Origin: Limnospira sp050045915
GTDB taxonomy: Bacteria; Cyanobacteriota; Cyanobacteriia; Cyanobacteriales; Microcoleaceae
Assembly: GCA_050045915.1 (NCBI GenBank)
Contig: JBNGCR010000006.1
Span: 1-64,000 of the forward strand
Reading direction: 5' to 3'
Length of the DNA: 64,000 bases
A model generated the notes under the pieces. That model saw nothing but the letters and a program-made list of their open reading frames with translations, was not told the origin of the DNA and did not search any database. Numbering within the stretch: position 1 is the first letter of the stretch; each line of letters opens with the position of its first letter. Positions 59,820-64,000 of the stretch are shown here, one piece after another. Made by a program: the position numbers and the translations under genes.

Positions 59820-61361
59820 ATGTATCAAGAGCAACCGCTACGGCGCATTTTATTAATTGACGACAATCCCGACGACCGCCTCCTGATCGACCGGGCTCTC
59901 AAACAAGAATTTTCCGACACCGCCATCGAAGAAGTGGGGGAACCGGAAGGGTTAGAACAGATCCTGGAAACGGGGGATTTCGACCTGGTGATCACCGACT
60001 ACCAACTCTGTTGGGGTACGGGGTTGCAGATCCTCGAACGGGTCAAGTCCCGCTACCCGGACTGTCCCGTGATCATGTTTACCAACACGGGGACCGAAGA
60101 AATCGCCGTCGAAGCCATGAAAGCGGGTCTGGACGATTACATCATCAAATCCCCCCAGCACTTTCACCGCCTCACCCAGGGGGTGCGGTGGGTGTGGGAG
60201 CGGGTCCAGAACCGGCGGCGGGCCATCCAATCTGAATATCGCCTCCAGTGCCTGCTCGACCAACTGAGTTTGGGGGTGTTTTTCGTGCACTCCGACGGCA
60301 AGTTGTTGCGGTACAACCCGGCATTGTTGAACGTGCTCGGATTAGAGTGCGCCGAAGAAGTGGAAACGTTCATCCGGGAGCGGCTGCGGCTGGATCTGGC
60401 CGATGCCACCCTGCGACGGCAGATCGGCTCCGACCAAGCCCCGCAACAGTACCGGGAGATCCAATTCCGCCGGGGAGACGGCCGCTTGGTTTGGCTGCGG
60501 GTGAGTACGATGCCGGAGCGGTTCGACGGCAGCTTTATCATCGACGGGTTGATCGAAGATATCAGCGATCGCAAGCGGGCCGAAGCGGAAATTCGCCAAC
60601 TCAACCAAACCTTAGAAAGCCGGATTCGAGAGCGGACCGCCCAACTGGAGGCTACCAATCAGGAGTTGGAAATTTTCGCCTATTCCGTCTCCCACGACTT
60701 GCAGGCCCCGCTGCGCCAAATTAACGGCTTCGTCAGCTTATTGCAGGAACATTTCGCCGCGACATCACCCGACCCCACGAGCGCCAGCTACTTGGAGACG
60801 ATCGCCAATTTGACTCAGCAGGCTGGTCGGATGCTCGAGGAGCTGCTCCGGTTTTCCCGCACTGGCCGGGTGCAGATGTCGCCGACGTGGGTCGATCCCA
60901 TGCGGTTGGTCGAGCTGACGAGACAGCAGGCCGAAATCGATTTGGAGGGGCGAGAGATTGTCTGGACGGTGGAACCGCTCCCCCGGGTGTGGGCCGACCG
61001 GGAGCTGTTGCAGACGGTCTTTCAAAACCTGTTGGAAAATGCCGTCAAATATACGCGCCTCTGCGAACGGGCCGAAATTGCGATCGCCGCCACTGAAAGC
61101 GAAAAAGAGGTGATTTACTCCGTCCGCGATAACGGGGTCGGATTCGACATGAAATATGCCGACAAACTCTTCGGCCCGTTTCAGCGTCTCCACTCCCGCA
61201 AGGTGTTTGAAGGCATGGGGATCGGCTTGGCTAACGTTCGCCGCATCGTCCACCGCCACGGGGGGAAGGTTTGGGCTCAAGGCGAGCCGGGAAACGGGGC
61301 GACGTTCTATTTCTCGCTGCCCAAGGAATCTTCGCGCTCTTCCGACGATCGCCCGTCGTAG
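59820..61361 (+). CDS. receiver-PAS-histidine kinase hybrid
   Basis: A 513-residue protein: receiver (1-125; LLIDDNPDDRLLIDRA; LVITDYQLCWGTG; FTNTGTEE; YIIKSPQ), a PAS domain (about 145-255, LDQLSLGVFFVHSDGKLLRY), HisKA of the phytochrome class (AYSVSHDLQAPLRQINGF) and HATPase (NLLENAVKY; GMGIGLANVRRIV). It probably receives a phosphate from the upstream kinase and relays. The 3' end overlaps the 3' end of the convergent CDF gene by 55 bases. Confidence 0.9.
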   Translation: MYQEQPLRRILLIDDNPDDRLLIDRALKQEFSDTAIEEVGEPEGLEQILETGDFDLVITDYQLCWGTGLQILERVKSRYPDCPVIMFTNTGTEEIAVEAMKAGLDDYIIKSPQHFHRLTQGVRWVWERVQNRRRAIQSEYRLQCLLDQLSLGVFFVHSDGKLLRYNPALLNVLGLECAEEVETFIRERLRLDLADATLRRQIGSDQAPQQYREIQFRRGDGRLVWLRVSTMPERFDGSFIIDGLIEDISDRKRAEAEIRQLNQTLESRIRERTAQLEATNQELEIFAYSVSHDLQAPLRQINGFVSLLQEHFAATSPDPTSASYLETIANLTQQAGRMLEELLRFSRTGRVQMSPTWVDPMRLVELTRQQAEIDLEGREIVWTVEPLPRVWADRELLQTVFQNLLENAVKYTRLCERAEIAIAATESEKEVIYSVRDNGVGFDMKYADKLFGPFQRLHSRKVFEGMGIGLANVRRIVHRHGGKVWAQGEPGNGATFYFSLPKESSRSSDDRPS

Positions 61362-62266
61362 GTGAGGCGGCTCGATTCGTAGTCCGGGGGCTCGACGTGG
61401 ATCAAAATCCGGGCGGGGCTGTAGCGCTTTTCCAGTTCGGCCTCCACCGCCTCCGTGATGTCGTGGGCTGTCTCCACGTCCTCCGCCTCGACGACCATGT
61501 GCATTTCGATGAACACCTGCCGCCCGATCATCCCCCGGGAGGCGATGGCGTGGCAGTTGACGACGCCGGGGACGGACATGGCGATCGCTTTGATCTGTTC
61601 GGGGGCGATCGCCATCTGGTCCACCAGCCAGGGCAAGTTCTCCTCGATCACTTCCCAACCGCTGCGGAACACCAGCAGCGCCACCGGAAACGCCAGCGCC
61701 AGATCTAAAAGCTGCAGTTGTGGCCGATCCCAGCGGTTGCCCAGCCACACCCCAATCAACCCGGCGATGACCATAATCGTGATCCAGACGTCGCTCATGG
61801 TATGTTTGGCATCGGCCACCAGCAGGGCGCTCCCCACCCGCCGCCCCACCCGACGCTCGTAGTAGGCCACGAAAATATTCACCCCCAACACCGCCAACAA
61901 AATCCACAGTTGGCGCGGGGAGATGTTGACGGCGTGGCTGTCTTCCGAAAATAACCGCCCCACCGCGCCGCTGAGAATTTCAAAACAGGCGATCCCCAAA
62001 AAGGCGGCGATCCCCAGCGCCCCCACCGCGTCAAATTTTTGGTGTCCGTAGGGATGTTCGCGATCGGGTTCCGGGGAGGCGAAGTGATTGGCGACCAACC
62101 CCAAAACGTTATTGAGGCTATCGGTGACGCTGTGGAGGGCGTCGGCTAACAAACTCAGGGAACCCGTGATCCACCCCACCGCCGCTTTGATCGCCATCAC
62201 CAACAGATTTAAAATCAGGGTGATGACCAGCACCCGCCGCACTTCGGAACGTCGATCGCTCGCCAT
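61307..62266 (-). CDS. cation diffusion facilitator (CDF) transporter
   Basis: Start at 62266 (MASDRRSEVRRVLVITLILN). A 319-residue CDF protein with six transmembrane helices: SLSLLADALHSVTDSLNNVL (metal-binding Asp/His in helix 2), HPYGHQKFDAVGAL, ALLVADAKHTMSDVW in helix 5 (second ligand pair), then a cytosolic C-terminal domain with FIEMHMVVE and a His-rich end. It exports Zn2+, Fe2+ or Mn2+ by proton exchange; D/H ligand pattern fits zinc or iron, not certain. Overlaps the kinase 3' end; IS relic upstream. Confidence 0.85.
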   Translation of the reverse strand: MASDRRSEVRRVLVITLILNLLVMAIKAAVGWITGSLSLLADALHSVTDSLNNVLGLVANHFASPEPDREHPYGHQKFDAVGALGIAAFLGIACFEILSGAVGRLFSEDSHAVNISPRQLWILLAVLGVNIFVAYYERRVGRRVGSALLVADAKHTMSDVWITIMVIAGLIGVWLGNRWDRPQLQLLDLALAFPVALLVFRSGWEVIEENLPWLVDQMAIAPEQIKAIAMSVPGVVNCHAIASRGMIGRQVFIEMHMVVEAEDVETAHDITEAVEAELEKRYSPARILIHVEPPDYESSRLTYDGRSSEEREDSLGSEK

Positions 62267-62540
62267 CGCTTCTGCTCCCAGTTGAAACCTTTCTTGAAAT
62301 GATATCGAAAATTGACACTCTCCGCCCTCAAGGGACGGGGATTCTGGGTTCACAGACCGACCTTCCTTGACCGGGCCGGATCTATCCAATTCCCTCAAGA
62401 ACTGCGGATACAGGATGGCATCATCGTTCTGAGTTTTGATGAAAAACTTCAATATTTTACTACGGACAAGCTCGGATAAATTTTCGCATTGTTTGGTAAT
62501 GTCGATCACAGCGATCTAACTGATTTGTGGAAATCCAATT
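62267..62540. other. IS200/IS605-type right-end relic and flank
   Basis: ATTGACACTCTCCGCCCTCA followed by AGGGACGGGGATTCTGG (62311-62348) has the complement of the right end of IS200/IS605-type (IS1341-like) elements: GAATCCCCGTCCC, hairpin, GGAGAGTGTCAAT. The minus-strand frame above it (RSVNPESPSLEGGECQ) resembles the extreme C-terminus of TnpB but no transposase body remains. A similar end lies at 63868. Confidence 0.55.
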
Positions 62541-62894
62541 ATGTCTGCCCCTCCCCTGACTCTCAATTTAATTCAAGGCTCCGTCTCCCTGCGCTTCACC
62601 CCCGAAGCCGCCCGCAATTTAAAAGCGGCCCTCGACGAACTGATGCAAAAGCTCAAAGCCGTTGCTGCCCAAGCAACGGCGGGCACGGGACGGCCCGCCC
62701 CCCAAAAACCGATCGAGTATCAATATACGGGGGAGGTGTTCCTGGAAGTGTTCTGCAACCCCAACATCTGGCCGAGCCCCTTCGCCGCCAAAGTTCTGGT
62801 CACAGTCCGCGACGAACGCATCAAACTCACGACGGAGGCGGAGTTAACTCGGATTGTCGATGATATTCAGCAGTACATCGAGCAAACCGGTTGA
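62541..62894 (+). CDS. conserved protein, unknown function
   Basis: A 117-residue soluble protein: LNLIQGSVSLRFTPEAARNL ... FLEVFCNPNIWPSPFAAKVL ... LTTEAELTRIVDDIQQYIEQ. The first half is helical and hydrophilic, the second a short beta-rich stretch with a WPSPF motif. I do not recognise a named family. It lies just before the truncated group II intron. Confidence 0.6.
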   Translation: MSAPPLTLNLIQGSVSLRFTPEAARNLKAALDELMQKLKAVAAQATAGTGRPAPQKPIEYQYTGEVFLEVFCNPNIWPSPFAAKVLVTVRDERIKLTTEAELTRIVDDIQQYIEQTG

Positions 62895-62951
62895 GGTGGA
62901 CGGCAGGATTTTTCCGGGTCGCCTAGCTCACACCGGTCGGCGAGTGCTAGA

Positions 62952-63257
62952 ATGGGCTTCCAAGTGCGATGGGTCTATTGGGCAACAAGGAAAGGGAAAT
63001 CACCAGAAATCTCGAACCGAGCAGCCCGATTGCTAAAAGACCAGAAAGGCAAATGCAATGGATGCGGGCAACACTTCACTATCGAAGACCAGTTGGAAAC
63101 CGACCACATCATCCCTAGATGCCTCGGCGGAAAGGATGATTACAAAAACCTCCAATTGTTGCACCGCCACTGTCACGATGCCAAGACTGCCATAGATGGC
63201 AGTCAAAGCAAGAGTCGTACTCATGACAATGAGACGACTGAACGAGGAGCCGTGTGA
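62952..63257 (+). pseudogene. group II intron reverse transcriptase, HNH C-terminal fragment
   Basis: About 100 codons: WVYWATRKGKSPEISNRAAR ... CNGCGQHF ... LETDHIIPRCLGGKDDYKNL ... LLHRHCHDAKT. This is the zinc-binding HNH nuclease domain that closes the maturase/reverse transcriptase of group II introns. The reverse transcriptase, maturase X and DNA-binding parts before it are missing, so it is a remnant. The stop is followed at once by intron domain V. Confidence 0.85.
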
Positions 63258-63280
63258 GGTGAAAGTCTCATGCACGGCTT
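63247..63280 (+). ncRNA. group II intron domain V
   Basis: 34 bases starting GAGCCGTGTGAGGTGAAAGT and ending CATGCACGGCTT. The length (34), the AGC near the 5' end and the GAAA tetraloop-like part match the domain V of group II introns. Preceded by the HNH frame, followed by a domain VI-like GGGGGAAGGCGATTTC. Catalysis impossible without domains I-IV. Confidence 0.8.
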
Positions 63281-63417
63281 TGAATGGGAGGGGGGGAAGG
63301 CGATTTCTCTCTCGACCCCTAATTTAGCCGACCCGATGGTTTCCGATACCCGTCCCCCAAAACTTGGGAGCGGTGGGACATCTGGCCCCTGTAATCTCTC
63401 GACGAGTTTCGATTCTC

Positions 63418-63810
63418 ATGAATGTCGATAACCTGACTCAGATGTTACACCAGGGATTTCGCGTCACCCTGGGCGCGACTTCCTCTTTAATTGAAATTTT
63501 GCAAGATCCGCAAAAGCGGGATGAGAATCTTGAAAAAATTCAGTCCCAGTTGAGCCAGCTTGCCGAAGAGTGGGCCGAGAAGGGAGCTGTGACGGAAGAG
63601 GAGGCCCGCAGTTTCGTGGATACGATCCTCTCTAACTCGGGCCAGTCTGAACCGGGCACGACGGTCAATTCGGGTGCGACTCCCGCCCCGCCCCCTGCCC
63701 CTACGGCTTCCTCGTCCGGCGAGATCGGCGAAATTCAGGAACTCACCAACCAGATTGCGACGTTGAGGGCTGAGTTGAAAAACCTGCGAGAGTCCGACTC
63801 GTCAACTTGA
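63418..63810 (+). CDS. phasin-like coiled-coil protein
   Basis: Start at 63418 (MNVDNLTQMLHQGFRVTLGA) because upstream in-frame codons derive from the intron flank. The 130-residue protein has a helical N-terminal part (DNLTQMLHQGFRVTLGATSS; LIEILQDPQKRDENLEKIQS), the sequence EWAEKGAVTEEEARSFVD that resembles phasin/PHA-granule-associated proteins, a Pro/Ala-rich linker and a C-terminal coiled coil. Function in cyanobacteria unknown. Likely non-catalytic. Confidence 0.65.
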   Translation: MNVDNLTQMLHQGFRVTLGATSSLIEILQDPQKRDENLEKIQSQLSQLAEEWAEKGAVTEEEARSFVDTILSNSGQSEPGTTVNSGATPAPPPAPTASSSGEIGEIQELTNQIATLRAELKNLRESDSST

Positions 63811-63867
63811 CAACTTGGAATTTCCAGCCGTTGGCCCGTCGAAGTCCGACTCGGATCAAGCTAAGTA

Positions 63868-63908
63868 GAATCCCCGTACCTTCAACGGAGGTCGGGGAAG
63901 ATGTCAAC
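63868..63908 (+). mobile_element. IS200/IS605-type right-end relic
   Basis: GAATCCCCGTACCTTCAACG, then GAGGTCGGGGAAGATGTCAAC: the same consensus GAATCCCCGT ... G(T)GTCAA as at 62348-62311, opposite orientation. No transposase frame is found in front of it. Solo end of a TnpB-type element, possibly the 3' end of an omegaRNA. Confidence 0.55.
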
Positions 63909-64000
63909 AAATACTCGCTGCATTCGTGCGGTTGGGTTTTTCAGGTGGCTGAGTTGAATGGGTCTGCAAATTTTAAATGCTGCATTAATTAAAGTATCAC

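Larger units (their letters stand above)
62952..63330 (+). mobile_element. 5'-truncated group II intron
   Basis: Contains the C-terminal part of the intron ORF, domain V (63247-63280) and a possible domain VI with the 3' boundary near CGACCCCTAAT (63318-63328). Domains I to IV and most of the reverse transcriptase are lost. The left boundary is the first position where ORF similarity is visible. Confidence 0.75.

Noticed and set aside
60765..61907. 380-codon minus-strand frame
   Set aside because: Overlaps both the receiver-kinase and CDF genes in wrong frames; Gly/Arg-rich composition without a family pattern.
1..64000. tRNA, rRNA and CRISPR search by eye
   Set aside because: No convincing cloverleaf, rRNA segment or repeat-spacer array was seen; a covariance-model scan would be needed to exclude small RNAs.

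Overview
The window reads as a chromosomal segment of a filamentous, non-marine-picoplankton type cyanobacterium. The HIP1 octamer GCGATCGC is scattered almost everywhere, codon use is moderately GC-rich, and there are cyanobacterial marker genes: a Tab2/Atab2-type PsaB translation factor, an extra cytochrome b6f Rieske protein, HpsE-like hormogonium polysaccharide glycosyltransferase, pentapeptide-repeat and WD40 kinases, and phytochrome-class histidine kinases with an Rcp1-like regulator. A 100-N scaffold gap (28653-28752) shows that this is a draft assembly. No rRNA, tRNA or CRISPR array was seen.

Layout. 1-1440: wreckage of toxin-antitoxin and xisI genes cut by palindromic repeats. 1500-3153: three exported proteins (c-type haem DUF3365, DUF3122, ferritin-like). 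3529-11020: avtA, a GT9 glycosyltransferase, ispD, dprA, a Uma2 nuclease and an FAD-linked oxidase, separated by repeat-rich gaps. 11142-18512: NodB deacetylase, peroxiredoxin/DM13 pair, cysteine-dioxygenase-like cupin with a TPR protein, and a surface-polysaccharide operon. 18802-28251: ABC exporter, hypF, pentapeptide-repeat protein, GNAT, LRAT, DNA methyltransferase, galT. 28252-29119: a long repeat cluster with the gap. 29120-33741: HEAT protein, Ser/Thr kinase-WD40, Rieske oxygenase. 33800-39455: a sulfide island. 39728-51481: GAF, Tab2, broken toxin-antitoxin loci, an AAA/WD40/TPR protein, a cyclase-TIR-AAA protein, peptide-binding lipoprotein, CE2-like esterase and a lipid-type methyltransferase. 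51592-61361: HEAT protein and four two-component proteins with a cupin. 61307-64000: CDF transporter, IS200/IS605-type end relics, a truncated group II intron and a phasin-like protein.

How genes fit together. The clearest functional unit is the sulfide island: an ArsR/SqrR-like repressor, type I sulfide:quinone oxidoreductase with its three catalytic cysteines, DUF302, DUF2892, a Rieske protein, a rhodanese and an ACR3/BASS transporter with an unusual periplasmic tail. This is what a cyanobacterium able to detoxify sulfide, or to use it for anoxygenic electron donation, would need. A palindrome of form ACTA-N2-TAGT lies twice in the divergent promoter region of this island and once before the distant cytochrome/DUF3122/ferritin cluster at 1500, which suggests one regulon. 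The second noteworthy unit is the pair at 42576-47571: a class III nucleotide cyclase fused to TIR and AAA domains, followed by an AAA-WD40-TPR protein. The intergenic regions are a mosaic of several short palindromic modules that repeatedly sit on the broken ends of toxin-antitoxin genes.
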